Shown in pieces: positions 29,236-38,401 of a stretch of 64,000 nt of DNA. Every line of letters starts with the position of its first letter. Positions within the stretch are counted from its first letter, which is position 1. Origin of the DNA: Candidatus Anaerostipes excrementavium (GTDB lineage: Bacteria > Bacillota > Clostridia > Lachnospirales > Lachnospiraceae); the NCBI GenBank assembly GCA_019114985.1, contig DXEM01000035.1:1-64000 (forward strand), in the 5' to 3' direction. The position numbers and the translations under genes are program-made. Under the pieces are notes generated by a model. The model saw only the letters and a program-made list of their open reading frames with translations. It had not been told where the DNA came from and did no database searches.

Positions 29236-29604
29236 ATGGCTCGTATTTCAGGTGTCGATTTACCAAGAGAAAAGCGTGTAGAGATTGGTCTTACTTACAT
29301 TTATGGAATTGGATTGGCCAGCTCTAAACGTATTTTGGCAGAGGCAAATGTAGATCCTGACACACGTGTTCGTGATCTGACTGACGACGAAGTAAAGAGA
29401 CTGAGCGCAGTGATCAACGAAACACAGGTTGTAGAAGGTGATTTAAGAAGAGAGATCGCTCTCAACATCAAGAGATTAAAAGAAATTGGATGCTATAGAG
29501 GAAAACGTCATAGAGTAGGACTGCCTTGCCGAGGACAGAAGACAAAGACAAACGCTAGAACACGTAAAGGTCCGAAGAAGACAGTAGCGAACAAGAAGAA
29601 ATAG
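29236..29604 (+). CDS. rpsM: 30S ribosomal protein S13
   Basis: 122 residues starting [21 protein letters not shown] and ending in the basic tail [20 protein letters not shown] precedes ATG. The following 116-base spacer has no gene but could fold (CAGGC...GCCTG). Confidence 0.97.
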   Translation: MARISGVDLPREKRVEIGLTYIYGIGLASSKRILAEANVDPDTRVRDLTDDEVKRLSAVINETQVVEGDLRREIALNIKRLKEIGCYRGKRHRVGLPCRGQKTKTNARTRKGPKKTVANKKK

Positions 29605-29720
29605 CAGGCGGACGCGTATGATACGCCCGGATGCATGGGCAGTATGCGCGGCATAAGAGATTTCTTATTTGCCTGAAACCTTATGGAAATTGAAATGAAG
29701 AAAGAAAGGTATACGTAATT

Positions 29721-30113
29721 ATGGCTAAAGTTACAAAGAAAAGTGCGAAAAAACGTGTGAAGAAGAATGTTCAGCACGGACAGGCACATATTCAGTCATC
29801 TTTTAATAATACAATCGTTACATTAACAGATGCACAGGGAAATGCTCTTTCTTGGGCAAGCGCAGGTGGATTAGGATTCAGAGGATCCAAGAAATCTACA
29901 CCTTACGCCGCTCAGATGGCAGCTGAGACAGCTACAAAAGCAGCATTAGTGCATGGTTTAAAAACAGTAGACGTTATGGTTAAGGGTCCTGGATCAGGAA
30001 GAGAAGCAGCAATCCGTGCTTTATCAGCAGCTGGATTGGAAGTTACAAGCATCCGCGACGTAACACCTGTTCCTCATAATGGATGTCGCCCGCCAAAACG
30101 CAGAAGAGTTTAA
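29721..30113 (+). CDS. rpsK: 30S ribosomal protein S11
   Basis: 130 residues. The platform motif [13 protein letters not shown] and the C-terminal [16 protein letters not shown] are conserved. Confidence 0.97.
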   Translation: MAKVTKKSAKKRVKKNVQHGQAHIQSSFNNTIVTLTDAQGNALSWASAGGLGFRGSKKSTPYAAQMAAETATKAALVHGLKTVDVMVKGPGSGREAAIRALSAAGLEVTSIRDVTPVPHNGCRPPKRRRV

Positions 30114-30132
30114 TTTAGGAGGATATGAAAAG

Positions 30133-30726
30133 ATGGCAATTGATAGAACTCCAGTCTTAAAAAGATGCAGATCCTTAGGTTTAGATCCGGTCTTTTTAGG
30201 AATTGATAAAAAATCAAATAGATCTTTAACAAGAGCAAACAGAAAGAAAAGTGGATATGCCCTTCAGTTAACTGAGAAGCAGAAGGCTAAGTTCATCTAC
30301 GGCGTATTGGAAAAACCATTCCGTAACTACTATACAAAGGCCGAGAGAATGAAAGGTCAGGCAGGTGCAAACCTGATGATGCTTCTGGAACTTCGTCTGG
30401 ATAATGTATTGTTCCGCCTTGGATATGGAAGAACAAGAAAAGAATGCAGACAGATCGTTGGACATAAGCATGTATTGGTAAATGGAAAACAGGTAAATAT
30501 TCCATCTTACCAGGTAAAAGTTGGAGATGTGATAGAGATTAAAGAAAAACACAGAAATTCTCCAAGATACAAAGAAATCTTAGAAATCACAGATGGAAGA
30601 ATGGTTCCGGCTTGGTTAGAGGCTGATCATGAGAACTTTACAGGAACTGTAAAAGAATTACCGACAAGAGATGAGATCGACGTACCGGTAAATGAGACAT
30701 TGATCGTCGAGTTATATTCTAAATAA
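30133..30726 (+). CDS. rpsD: 30S ribosomal protein S4
   Basis: 197 residues from ATG 30133 (MAIDRTPVLKRCRSLGLDP), 12 bases after AGGAGG. It lacks the N-terminal zinc-cysteine cluster. The S4 RNA-binding domain is LDNVLFRLGYGRTRKECRQIV. It nucleates 30S assembly. An open frame from 30079 overlaps rpsK and is not the start. Confidence 0.95.
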   Translation: MAIDRTPVLKRCRSLGLDPVFLGIDKKSNRSLTRANRKKSGYALQLTEKQKAKFIYGVLEKPFRNYYTKAERMKGQAGANLMMLLELRLDNVLFRLGYGRTRKECRQIVGHKHVLVNGKQVNIPSYQVKVGDVIEIKEKHRNSPRYKEILEITDGRMVPAWLEADHENFTGTVKELPTRDEIDVPVNETLIVELYSK

Positions 30727-30764
30727 TAACCCTCAATAAATCCTAAGCCAGAAGGAGGGCCAAT

Positions 30765-31721
30765 ATGTTTGAATTTGAAAAACCAAATATTGAGATTAGT
30801 GAGATTTCAGAAGATAATCGTTTTGGACGTTTTGTTGTAGAACCGTTGGAAAGAGGTTATGGTACGACTTTGGGGAATTCTTTAAGACGTATCATGCTTT
30901 CTTCCCTGCCGGGAGCAGCAGTAAGTTCTGTAAAAATCAAAGGTGTTCTGCATGAGTTCAGTTCTGTTCCTGGTGTGAAGGAAGATGTACCTGAGATCAT
31001 CATGAACATCAAATCACTGGCAATTAAAAATAACAGTTCATCCAACGAGCCAAAACAGGCTTATATTGAATTCGCAGGAAAAGGTGTGGTAACTGCAGGA
31101 GATATCAAGGCTGACAGTGATATCGAGATTTTGAATCCGGATCTTGTCATCGCTACATTAAGTGATGACAGCAGCAAGCTTGATATGGAACTGACCATTA
31201 CCAAAGGCCGCGGATATGTTGGTGCGGATAAGGCTGATAAAGAAGGCAAAGCGATCGATGAGATTGCGGTAGATGCCATCTATACACCGGTAGAACGTGT
31301 CAACTTAAAAGTAGAGAACACCCGTGTCGGTCAGATCACAGACTATGACAAACTGACATTGGATGTATTTACAAACGGAACTTTGACTCCGGATGAATCT
31401 GTGAGTTTGGCAGCAAAAGTATTATGCGAGCACCTGAACTTATTCGTTGACTTGTCTGAGAATGCTAAGACTGCAGAAGTCATGGTAGAGAAAGAGGATG
31501 ACGAGAAAGAAAAAGTTCTGGAGATGAGCATTGATGAGCTGGAATTATCCGTTCGCTCTTACAATTGTCTGAAGAGAGCAGGCATCAATACCGTAGAGGA
31601 GCTGACGAATAAAACTTCTGAAGATATGATGAAAGTTCGTAACCTTGGACGCAAATCTTTAGAAGAAGTTCTGGCAAAATTAAATGAACTGGGATTATCC
31701 TTAAGTTCAGGAGATGAATAA
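30765..31721 (+). CDS. rpoA: RNA polymerase alpha subunit
   Basis: 318 residues. The N-terminal domain contains [24 protein letters not shown] for dimerisation and core assembly. The C-terminal domain (about residues 250-310) has [20 protein letters not shown] and [11 protein letters not shown], which bind UP elements and activators. Confidence 0.97.
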   Translation: MFEFEKPNIEISEISEDNRFGRFVVEPLERGYGTTLGNSLRRIMLSSLPGAAVSSVKIKGVLHEFSSVPGVKEDVPEIIMNIKSLAIKNNSSSNEPKQAYIEFAGKGVVTAGDIKADSDIEILNPDLVIATLSDDSSKLDMELTITKGRGYVGADKADKEGKAIDEIAVDAIYTPVERVNLKVENTRVGQITDYDKLTLDVFTNGTLTPDESVSLAAKVLCEHLNLFVDLSENAKTAEVMVEKEDDEKEKVLEMSIDELELSVRSYNCLKRAGINTVEELTNKTSEDMMKVRNLGRKSLEEVLAKLNELGLSLSSGDE

Positions 31722-31799
31722 CAAGAAAACTGGAAAAAGACCCGCCTAGGCTGAAGGAAGAAGTAAGCAAGGCGAAAAATCACAGGAGGTCAAATTAAA

Positions 31800-32336
31800 A
31801 TGGCAAAATATAGAAAATTGGGAAGAACTTCTTCTCAGAGAAAAGCATTAATCCGTGCAGAAGTAACAAACCTGCTTCATCATGGTAAAATCGTGACAAC
31901 AGAAGCGAAAGCAAAAGAGATTCGCAAAGTTGCTGAGAAACTGATCGCACTTGCGGTTAGAGAAAAAGATAATTTTGAGACAGTTACAGTTGACGCAAAA
32001 GTTGCTAAGAAAGATGAAGACGGAAAACGCGTCAAAGAAGTTGTAGACGGTAAGAAAGTAACCGTATATGAGACTGTTCAGAAAGAGATCAAAAAAGATA
32101 TGCCTTCTCGTCTGCATGCAAGAAGACAGATGCTGAAAGTATTATATCCTGTAACAGAAGTTCCGACAGACGCTGCAGGAAAGAAAGCAAATACGAAAAA
32201 GGTTGACTTAACTCAGAAATTATTTGATGAGTATGCACCAAAATACGCTGACCGCAACGGTGGATATACAAGAATCGTGAAGATTGCACAGCGTAAAGGT
32301 GACGGAGCTTTAGAAGTATTGCTTGAGTTAGTTTAA
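31800..32336 (+). CDS. rplQ: 50S ribosomal protein L17, enlarged form
   Basis: 178 residues against about 115-130 in most bacteria. The core TSSQRKALIRAEVTNLLHHGKIVTTEAKAKE and C-terminal NGGYTRIVKI are normal. The extra length is two Lys/Asp/Glu-rich insertions, about residues 60-100 (VTVDAKVAKKDEDGKRVKEV) and about 118-140. It is the last gene of the operon before a strong terminator. Confidence 0.95.
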   Translation: MAKYRKLGRTSSQRKALIRAEVTNLLHHGKIVTTEAKAKEIRKVAEKLIALAVREKDNFETVTVDAKVAKKDEDGKRVKEVVDGKKVTVYETVQKEIKKDMPSRLHARRQMLKVLYPVTEVPTDAAGKKANTKKVDLTQKLFDEYAPKYADRNGGYTRIVKIAQRKGDGALEVLLELV

Positions 32337-32414
32337 AAAGCACGAAATAAGTGCAGTATATTGCAGGGCATCTGCTTTGCAGTAAATGAATGAAAAATTC
32401 CAGATCGACAACAC

Positions 32415-32456
32415 AAAAAAGGATATCCAGGACTTTGTCTGAGATATCCTTTTTTT
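32415..32456 (+). terminator. Terminator of the alpha operon
   Basis: AAAAAAGGATATC (32415-32427) pairs with GATATCC plus T run (32443-32456). Seven consecutive T residues end the stem. Confidence 0.88.
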
Positions 32457-32526
32457 ACAGCAAAATCTGGTATGCCCCATAATCTTCTGACTGGTTATTG
32501 GCATTTTACTCTGCTGTGCTAAAATC

Positions 32527-32555
32527 TTGCATAGAAAACACCTTCTTGCTATAAT
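32527..32555 (+). promoter_or_regulatory. Promoter of the ecf-truA operon
   Basis: TTGCAT (32527-32532), a 17-bp spacer and TATAAT (32550-32555) with an extended -10 (TGCTATAAT). Confidence 0.75.
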
Positions 32556-32582
32556 AGAACCCAATGAATTAAGGAGATGCTT

Positions 32583-33434
32583 ATGGCGATGATACAGATA
32601 AAGAATTTAATACACAAGTATATGACCTATGGAGATTCAGAGGAAGAAGTACAAGAAATTAAAGCAATCGATGATCTGGATCTTTCGGTTCAAAAAGGTG
32701 AATTTATTGCGATTCTCGGAAGGAACGGCTCCGGTAAATCTTCGCTGGCGAAGCATATCAATGGATTGCTGATGCCAACAGAAGGAGCTGTTTATGTGAA
32801 GGGAATGGATACAAGAGAACATTCGCAGATCCTTAAGATTCGGCAGAGTGCGGGAATCGTATTTCAGAATCCGGACAATCAGATCGTTGGTACGATCGTC
32901 GAGGAAGATGTAGCATTCGGACCGGAAAATATGGGGAAACCGGTGGAGGATATCTGGCGGAGAGTGACCAAAGCTTTAAGCGACGTTGGGATGCTGGCTT
33001 ACAAAGAATCCAGCCCCAATCGATTATCCGGAGGTCAGAAACAGCGGATTGCCATTGCCGGTATCATGGCGATGGAGCCGGAGTGTATTGTTTTGGATGA
33101 ACCAACGGCCATGCTGGATCCCCAGGGACGGCAGCATGTCTTATCTTTGGTAAAAGAATTAAACCGGGAAAAGAAGATCACAATCCTTATGGTCACACAT
33201 CATATGGAAGAAGTTCTGCTGGCAGATCGAATTATCGTCATGAGTGAAGGGAAGATTGTATCTGACGGAACACCAAAAGAAGTTTTTTCAAAAGTAGAGA
33301 TGTTAAAAAGTTTGGGGCTGGAGGTTCCTTATGCGGCGGAACTTGCCTATGAACTTCGAAAGGAAGGCGTGCCGCTGAGTGATGAGATTATAACGAAGGA
33401 AGAACTGGTGGAAGAATTATGTCAATTCGTTTAG
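32583..33434 (+). CDS. ecfA1: ECF transporter ATPase A1
   Basis: 283 residues from ATG 32583, six bases after AAGGAG; ATG 32577 touches the ribosome site. ABC ATPase motifs: Walker A GRNGSGKSS, Q-loop VFQNPDNQ, signature LSGGQKQR and Walker B CIVLDEP. With EcfA2 and EcfT it forms a shared energy module for vitamin or metal S components encoded elsewhere. It overlaps ecfA2 by 16 bases. Confidence 0.93.
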   Translation: MAMIQIKNLIHKYMTYGDSEEEVQEIKAIDDLDLSVQKGEFIAILGRNGSGKSSLAKHINGLLMPTEGAVYVKGMDTREHSQILKIRQSAGIVFQNPDNQIVGTIVEEDVAFGPENMGKPVEDIWRRVTKALSDVGMLAYKESSPNRLSGGQKQRIAIAGIMAMEPECIVLDEPTAMLDPQGRQHVLSLVKELNREKKITILMVTHHMEEVLLADRIIVMSEGKIVSDGTPKEVFSKVEMLKSLGLEVPYAAELAYELRKEGVPLSDEIITKEELVEELCQFV

Positions 33435-34282
33435 AACATGTCAATTATATATATGAAGAAAGCGGGGCGCGAACGAACCACGCACTGAAAGATGTCAATC
33501 TGGAAATACATCCGGGAGAATTTATCGGCGTAGTCGGTCACACAGGATCAGGGAAATCAACTTTGATTCAGCATTTGAATGGGCTGGTCAGACCATCCTC
33601 CGGCAGCGTATATTATAATGGGAAGGACATCTTCGGAGATGACTTTCCGCTCCGGGAGCTTCGGGGGAAAGTGGGCGTATGTTTCCAATATCCGGAATAT
33701 CAATTATTTGAAGCAACGGTACTGGAAGATGTATGTTTTGGCCCGATGAATTTCGGAAAGAGCAAAGAAGAAGCAGAAGAAATTGCCAAAAAAGCGTTAA
33801 AAGACGTTGGCTTTCCGGAAGAAATGTTTCAAAAATCACCATTTGAACTGTCAGGAGGGCAAAAGCGCAGAGTGGCAATTGCCGGGATTCTTGCGATGGA
33901 ACCGGAATATTTTGTGCTGGATGAGCCGACAGCCGGGCTGGATCCGGCGGGCAGAGATCAGATTCTCGCCCTTTTAAGTGAACTTCATAGGAAAAAAGGG
34001 ATGGCGATTCTTCTTGTCTCTCATAGTATGGAGGATGTAGCTTCCTATGCAGACCGGATCATCGTGATGAATCATGGGAAAGTCATGTACGACGGCGATA
34101 AAAGGGATGTATTTTCCCACGAAAAAGAATTGGAATCCATTGGCTTGTCCGTTCCTTTTGCACGTTCTCTGGCAAGTGATTTGAAAAAGAAAGGATTCCC
34201 GATTCGAGAAGACATTCTTACTTTGGAGGAAGCAAAAGAGGCAGTCATGGAAGTTTTAAGAAAGAAGCGAGACAAATGCTAA
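33419..34282 (+). CDS. ecfA2: ECF transporter ATPase A2
   Basis: 287 residues. Walker A GHTGSGKST, Q-loop FQYPEYQLFE (the longer loop typical of EcfA2), signature LSGGQKRR and Walker B FVLDEP. It overlaps both neighbours, so the three subunits are probably made in fixed ratio. Confidence 0.93.
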   Translation: MSIRLEHVNYIYEESGARTNHALKDVNLEIHPGEFIGVVGHTGSGKSTLIQHLNGLVRPSSGSVYYNGKDIFGDDFPLRELRGKVGVCFQYPEYQLFEATVLEDVCFGPMNFGKSKEEAEEIAKKALKDVGFPEEMFQKSPFELSGGQKRRVAIAGILAMEPEYFVLDEPTAGLDPAGRDQILALLSELHRKKGMAILLVSHSMEDVASYADRIIVMNHGKVMYDGDKRDVFSHEKELESIGLSVPFARSLASDLKKKGFPIREDILTLEEAKEAVMEVLRKKRDKC

Positions 34283-35088
34283 AAGACATTACAATAGGAC
34301 AATATTATAACGCAGATTCCGTCATTCATCGATTAGATCCAAGAGTGAAGCTGTTTGGAACACTGGTATACGTTGTGACGCTGTTTCTTCACAAATCACC
34401 GGTGAATTATACCATGTCGCTCTTATTTTTGGTGTGCCTGATTGGATTGTCAACGGTTCCGATCTCCTATATTATCAAAGGATTGAAGGCAATCGCAGTC
34501 ATTTTGGTTTTTTCTGTAGCAATTAATACGATCTTTATCACAGAGGGACAGGTTGTGATTCATGTCGGTTTTCTTCATATTACAGACGAAGGGTTAAAGA
34601 CCGCATTTTATCTGGGTACCAGACTGATCATGTTAGTCTTGGGAACTTCCCTCCTTACTTTTACAACGACACCGAATCAGCTGACAGACGGATTGGAAAA
34701 ATCTTTGGGCTTTTTAAATAAAATAAAGATTCCGGTTCATGAAATGGCGATGGTCATGTCCATTGCACTGCGCTTTATTCCGATTCTCACAGAGGAACTG
34801 GATAAGATCATGAAAGCCCAGACTGCAAGAGGAATCGACTTTGAGTCCGGCGGACTGATCAAAAGAATGAAAAGCATGGTACCGATCGTTGTCCCTTTAT
34901 TTATCGCGGCATGCCGCCGCGCCAATGATCTTGCGATGGCAATGGAATCCAGATGCTATCACGGCGGAGAAGGCAGAACGAAGCTAAAACCTCTTTGTTA
35001 CCAGGGCAGGGATCTGGCCGCCTATGTGATTCTGATTGCTTTTACAATATTTATGGTATATTTGAGCTTTTTCAGCCCTTGGAGATAG
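34276..35088 (+). CDS. ecfT: ECF transporter transmembrane coupling protein
   Basis: 270 residues with several hydrophobic segments, and cytoplasmic coupling helices with Ala-Arg-Gly-type motifs (AQTARGIDFES, and ACRRANDLAMAMESRCYHGG). It couples ATP hydrolysis to tilting of the S component. Start overlaps the ecfA2 stop (ATGCTAA). Confidence 0.93.
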   Translation: MLKDITIGQYYNADSVIHRLDPRVKLFGTLVYVVTLFLHKSPVNYTMSLLFLVCLIGLSTVPISYIIKGLKAIAVILVFSVAINTIFITEGQVVIHVGFLHITDEGLKTAFYLGTRLIMLVLGTSLLTFTTTPNQLTDGLEKSLGFLNKIKIPVHEMAMVMSIALRFIPILTEELDKIMKAQTARGIDFESGGLIKRMKSMVPIVVPLFIAACRRANDLAMAMESRCYHGGEGRTKLKPLCYQGRDLAAYVILIAFTIFMVYLSFFSPWR

Positions 35089-35091
35089 AAG

Positions 35092-35877
35092 ATGAAACGA
35101 ATCAAATTAGAAGTAGCATATGATGGAACTAATTACTGTGGCTGGCAGATCCAGCCAAAAGATATTACAATTGAAAAAATATTAAATGAACAATTAACGG
35201 AACTTCTAGGGGAAGAAATCACGGTCATTGGCGCCAGCCGAACGGATTCAGGCGTTCATGCATTGGGAAATGTGGCAGTATTTGATACAGATTCCAGGAT
35301 ACCCGGAGAGCGGATGGCGCATGCTCTCAATGCCAGGCTTCCGAAAGATATCGTGATTCAGTCATCCAAAGAAGTACCGAAGGATTTTCATCCGAGATTC
35401 CAGGAAACGAGGAAAACGTACGAATACAGATTCTATCAGGCCCCTTATGATAATCCGCTGACCAGCAGGTATCATCATTTTGTATATGTCCCTCTGGACG
35501 TAGAGCGCATGCAGAAAGCCGCCCGGTATTTTGTGGGAAAACACTGTTTTGTCAGCCTTTGCAGCAGCAAGGCCCAGGTCACTTCGTTTGAACGAGAGAT
35601 CTATTCCTGTCAAGTAAAACAGGAGGGGAAATACATTACCATGCAGGTGACCGGCAGCGGTTTCTTATACAATATGGTTCGTCTGATGGCAGGAACTCTA
35701 TTGGAAATCGGAAGAGGCAGAAAAGAGCCGGAATGGGTCCGAGAGATACTGGAATCAGAAGAAAGAGTTCCGGTGGGACCAAAACTTCCGGCCAAAGGAC
35801 TCACATTAATAAGAATTCAGTATATGGAGGAAGAAAAAGATAATAAGGAAGGAAATACAACATGGGAAACAGTGTGA
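35092..35877 (+). CDS. truA: tRNA pseudouridine(38-40) synthase
   Basis: 261 residues. The catalytic Asp is in GASRTDSGVHALG, and the N-terminus has YDGTNYCGWQIQP. It modifies the anticodon arm of several tRNAs. It follows ecfT by three bases, the order usual in Firmicutes. Confidence 0.95.
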   Translation: MKRIKLEVAYDGTNYCGWQIQPKDITIEKILNEQLTELLGEEITVIGASRTDSGVHALGNVAVFDTDSRIPGERMAHALNARLPKDIVIQSSKEVPKDFHPRFQETRKTYEYRFYQAPYDNPLTSRYHHFVYVPLDVERMQKAARYFVGKHCFVSLCSSKAQVTSFEREIYSCQVKQEGKYITMQVTGSGFLYNMVRLMAGTLLEIGRGRKEPEWVREILESEERVPVGPKLPAKGLTLIRIQYMEEEKDNKEGNTTWETV

Positions 35878-36788
35878 TTATCTTTGAGAAGCTCTTAGTT
35901 TTATTTGCATTCATGATCCTTGGGAGTCTAAGTTATAAGAAGAAATGGATCACTGATCAAGGAGCATCACAGATCTCCCGACTGATTGTAAATCTATTCA
36001 ATCCTGCACTGATTATTACAGGAATCACTTCTTCTGACGGTGCTTATACTTGGGACATTGTACTCATGAATTTTCTTCTCTCTATTTTGCTTTTTGCTGT
36101 ATGGATCCTTCTCAGTCCTTTGATTGTACGCATCCTAGACATAAAAAAAGATCTGAGAAATATGTATAGCGTTATGCTGATTTTCTCCAATCTTGGATTT
36201 ATGGGAATCCCATTGGTCGATGCATTGTATGGGAAAACAGCAATCTTTCTTGTAGGTACGTATATATTAGCTTTTAATATCTTATTCTATACCTATGGAA
36301 TTTACTTGTTTGAAAAAGAAAAGGCACAGGGAGCTTTTCATTTCCAATGGAAAAAGCTGATGAACCCAGGCGTTTTCGCCTGCCTGGTTTCGTTATCCCT
36401 ATTTTGTATGCAGTTAAAGCTTCCGGATACGGCGGTCACGTTTTTGGATTACCTGGGAAATGCAGCAGTTCCCTTGTCCATGATGATGACAGGAGTATCC
36501 CTGGCGCAGATGTCGCTGCGGGAAGTATTTAGCGATTGGAAAATGTATCAGTTTACCTTTGTCAAGATGTTGGTTGTTCCGATCCTTGTCGCTTTGGTTG
36601 TTCGAAATTTTGGACTAAATCCGACCATCGCAGGCATCTTTGTATTAATGTTTGGAATGCCCAATGGAAGCATGCCGGTCATGCTGGCGGTAGACTATGG
36701 TATGGACAGTTCGATCTGCAGCAGAGGAATCGTTCTGACCACACTTTTATCATTGATTACACTGCCAATCGTGACTTATTTTATCTAA
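35862..36788 (+). CDS. AEC-family (auxin efflux carrier-like) permease
   Basis: 308 residues with about ten hydrophobic segments in two repeats. The motif LIVNLFNPALIITGI and the late NGSMPVMLAVDYG segment are typical of AEC transporters, which in bacteria move small carboxylates such as malate. It overlaps the truA end by 16 bases. The substrate is not known. Confidence 0.85.
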   Translation: MGNSVIIFEKLLVLFAFMILGSLSYKKKWITDQGASQISRLIVNLFNPALIITGITSSDGAYTWDIVLMNFLLSILLFAVWILLSPLIVRILDIKKDLRNMYSVMLIFSNLGFMGIPLVDALYGKTAIFLVGTYILAFNILFYTYGIYLFEKEKAQGAFHFQWKKLMNPGVFACLVSLSLFCMQLKLPDTAVTFLDYLGNAAVPLSMMMTGVSLAQMSLREVFSDWKMYQFTFVKMLVVPILVALVVRNFGLNPTIAGIFVLMFGMPNGSMPVMLAVDYGMDSSICSRGIVLTTLLSLITLPIVTYFI

Positions 36789-36831
36789 GGGACTTCCGGC
36801 TCTTTTTCAGTCAAATTTGGTAAAAATTCTA

Positions 36832-36860
36832 TTGACACGCCCGAGTCCGTGTTATATAAT
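36832..36860 (+). promoter_or_regulatory. Promoter of rplM-rpsI
   Basis: TTGACA (36832-36837), a 17-bp spacer and TATAAT (36855-36860), close to consensus. Confidence 0.8.
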
Positions 36861-36867
36861 ATAAAAC

Positions 36868-36955
36868 TGTGACATGAGGGAAAATACTACCCCAAAGCCC
36901 CGGTGGGAGTATTTCAATATAGACACAAGGATTGATAATATTAAGGAGGAACACC
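36868..36955 (+). ncRNA. Probable L13 ribosomal leader
   Basis: The short leader before rplM forms a stem: AAATACT (36882-36888) with AGTATTT (36908-36914), extended by CCC/GGG. The position matches the known L13 leader family of Firmicutes (rplM-rpsI), which is thought to bind L13 or S9. The assignment rests on position and one hairpin only. Confidence 0.45.
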
Positions 36956-37390
36956 ATGAAAAGTTTTATGGCCAGCCCATCAACAATTGAGAGAGAATGG
37001 TATGTAGTTGACGCTACAGGACATACATTAGGACGTTTGACATCTGAGATTGCAAAAATTTTAAGAGGAAAGAACAAACCAACTTATACACCGCATATCG
37101 ACACAGGAGATCACGTGATCGTTGTCAATGCAGACAAGATCAAAGTAACTGGTAAGAAATTAGACCAGAAGATCTACTATCGTCATTCTGACTATGTTGG
37201 TGGAATGAAAGAACAGACATTAAGAGAGAAGTTAGCGAAAAAACCTGAAGACGTAATTTATCTTGCAGTAAAGGGTATGCTTCCAAAAGGTCCTTTAGGA
37301 AGAAAGATGATTAAAAAGCTTCACGTATATGCAGGCCCAGAGCACAAGAATCAGGCTCAGCAGCCAAAAGCATTAGAGATCAAGTATTAA
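36956..37390 (+). CDS. rplM: 50S ribosomal protein L13
   Basis: 144 residues from ATG 36956 ([20 protein letters not shown]), nine bases after [22 protein letters not shown] and [12 protein letters not shown] are conserved. Confidence 0.97.
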   Translation: MKSFMASPSTIEREWYVVDATGHTLGRLTSEIAKILRGKNKPTYTPHIDTGDHVIVVNADKIKVTGKKLDQKIYYRHSDYVGGMKEQTLREKLAKKPEDVIYLAVKGMLPKGPLGRKMIKKLHVYAGPEHKNQAQQPKALEIKY

Positions 37391-37412
37391 TTAGAAGAAG
37401 GAGGACGAAGAA

Positions 37413-37805
37413 GTGGCTACAGCAAAATATTATGGAACAGGAAGAAGAAAAAGCAGCGTTGCCAGAGTATATTTAGTACCTGGAACAGGAAAAATCACGA
37501 TCAATAAAAGAGATATTGATGAATATTTAGGATTAGAAACATTAAAAGTAGTTGTACGTCAGCCATTGGTTGCTACAGATACTCTTGATAAATATGATGT
37601 ATTAGTCAATGTTCATGGTGGAGGATTTACAGGACAGGCTGGAGCAATCCGTCACGGAATCTCCAGAGCTTTATTACAGGTAGACGGCGACTTCCGTCCG
37701 GTACTGAAAAAAGCCGGATTCTTAACAAGAGACCCAAGAATGAAAGAAAGAAAGAAACCAGGTCTCAGAAAAGCACGTCGCGCACCACAGTTTTCAAAGA
37801 GATAG
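37413..37805 (+). CDS. rpsI: 30S ribosomal protein S9
   Basis: 130 residues from GTG after [23 protein letters not shown] at the start and the C-terminal RRAPQFSKR tail, which reaches the P-site tRNA. Confidence 0.97.
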   Translation: MATAKYYGTGRRKSSVARVYLVPGTGKITINKRDIDEYLGLETLKVVVRQPLVATDTLDKYDVLVNVHGGGFTGQAGAIRHGISRALLQVDGDFRPVLKKAGFLTRDPRMKERKKPGLRKARRAPQFSKR

Positions 37806-37971
37806 TATTATCTGCGGAATGCGGATATATGGAAAAGAAGCCTACGACAAGCAGAAAGTTTGTCGTAGGTTTCTTTTGTATATCCGCGATTCCATAGGAA
37901 TCTGAGATGAGCGAGAAGAAGAGAGCGGAGCGAACGGATTCGAGCTTAGATCAGAATTCCGCAGATAATAC
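37805..37971 (+). repeat. Large nested inverted repeat with GA-rich core downstream of rpsI
   Basis: Outer arms GTATTATCTGCGGAAT (37805-37820) and ATTCCGCAGATAATAC (37956-37971) are perfect reverse complements; the left arm overlaps the rpsI stop region. Inner arms GGAATGCGGATATA and TATATCCGCGATTCC flank the terminator. Between inner and outer right arms lies a GA-rich core, GAGCGAGAAGAAGAGAGCGG and following bases to about 37945, related to the cores at 200-586. Confidence 0.75.
37833..37878 (+). terminator. Terminator of rplM-rpsI
   Basis: The stem is AAAGAAGCCTACGACAA (ending 37850) with TTGTCGTAGGTTTCTTT (starting 37859). It is nested within a larger inverted repeat. Confidence 0.85.
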
Positions 37972-38026
37972 GAAGGAAATGCATACGCATTCATGGGGCT
38001 TTTGTTATACATTTTTTCGTTCATAG

Positions 38027-38080
38027 GAACGCAAGAATGATCGAGATGAAGCGAAGCGGAATCGAGATGGGCTTGCGTTC
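38027..38080 (+). repeat. GA-rich hairpin repeat with locus-specific arms
   Basis: Arms GAACGCAAG (38027-38035) and CTTGCGTTC (38072-38080) enclose a 31-base core (38040-38070) identical to the cores at about 353 and 476. The arms differ completely from those at the other locus. Confidence 0.75.
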
Positions 38081-38102
38081 GCAGATAACTGTAATTAAAG
38101 GA

Positions 38103-38132
38103 TTGTTTCTGTTCTATGAAATATGATATATT
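38103..38132 (+). promoter_or_regulatory. Candidate promoter of the holin-like peptide gene
   Basis: TTGTTT (38103-38108), an 18-bp spacer and TATATT (38127-38132). Confidence 0.45.
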
Positions 38133-38200
38133 TTCTATATGAAGCATTCGTGTTACAGGGTGGCTGACCTCTATTTTTACATAGAATGGGGGTGGTGCTG

Positions 38201-38293
38201 ATGGACAAAAAACCGTTTGATTTTAAAGACCTCATGGCATTTGGTATGTTCATTCTTGCATTGCTGACATTCGTTTTTACGTTTTTGAAGTAA
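38201..38293 (+). CDS. Putative holin-like toxin peptide, 30 aa (type I toxin)
   Basis: The peptide starts MDKKPFDFKDLMAFGMF and continues with one hydrophobic helix (FGMFILALLTFVFTFLK). This layout, a short polar N-terminus with LM.FG followed by one membrane segment, matches the small 'putative holin-like toxin' peptides of Firmicutes. GGGGGTGG lies about six bases before ATG. A bidirectional terminator follows, and a convergent promoter at 38408-38436 would make an RNA antisense to its 3' end. Such peptides disrupt the membrane when not silenced; this is inferred from family. Confidence 0.6.
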   Translation: MDKKPFDFKDLMAFGMFILALLTFVFTFLK

Positions 38294-38299
38294 TGCTGT

Positions 38300-38401
38300 T
38301 TGCATAGAAAAACCACCCTCATAACTTTGACCGGTTTTCGGGGTGGCATTTTCTATGTTTCCTTATGAGGTCAACCTCTTGTGGCGGTTGCTCCTTTTTC
38401 T
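38300..38401 (-). ncRNA. Candidate antisense antitoxin RNA
   Basis: The minus-strand promoter is TTGAAT (38436-38431), a 17-bp spacer and TATATT (38413-38408). The transcript would start near 38401 and end at the shared terminator, about 100 bases. It overlaps the toxin mRNA 3' end and carries a GAGGTTGACCTC hairpin. The toxin leader contains the related GACCTCT. This is the architecture of Fst-like type I modules. Confidence 0.45.
38303..38357. terminator. Bidirectional terminator shared by toxin mRNA and antisense RNA
   Basis: CATAGAAAAACCACCC (38303-38318) pairs with GGGTGGCATTTTCTATG (38341-38357). A/T tracts lie on both sides, so both convergent transcripts could end here. Confidence 0.7.
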
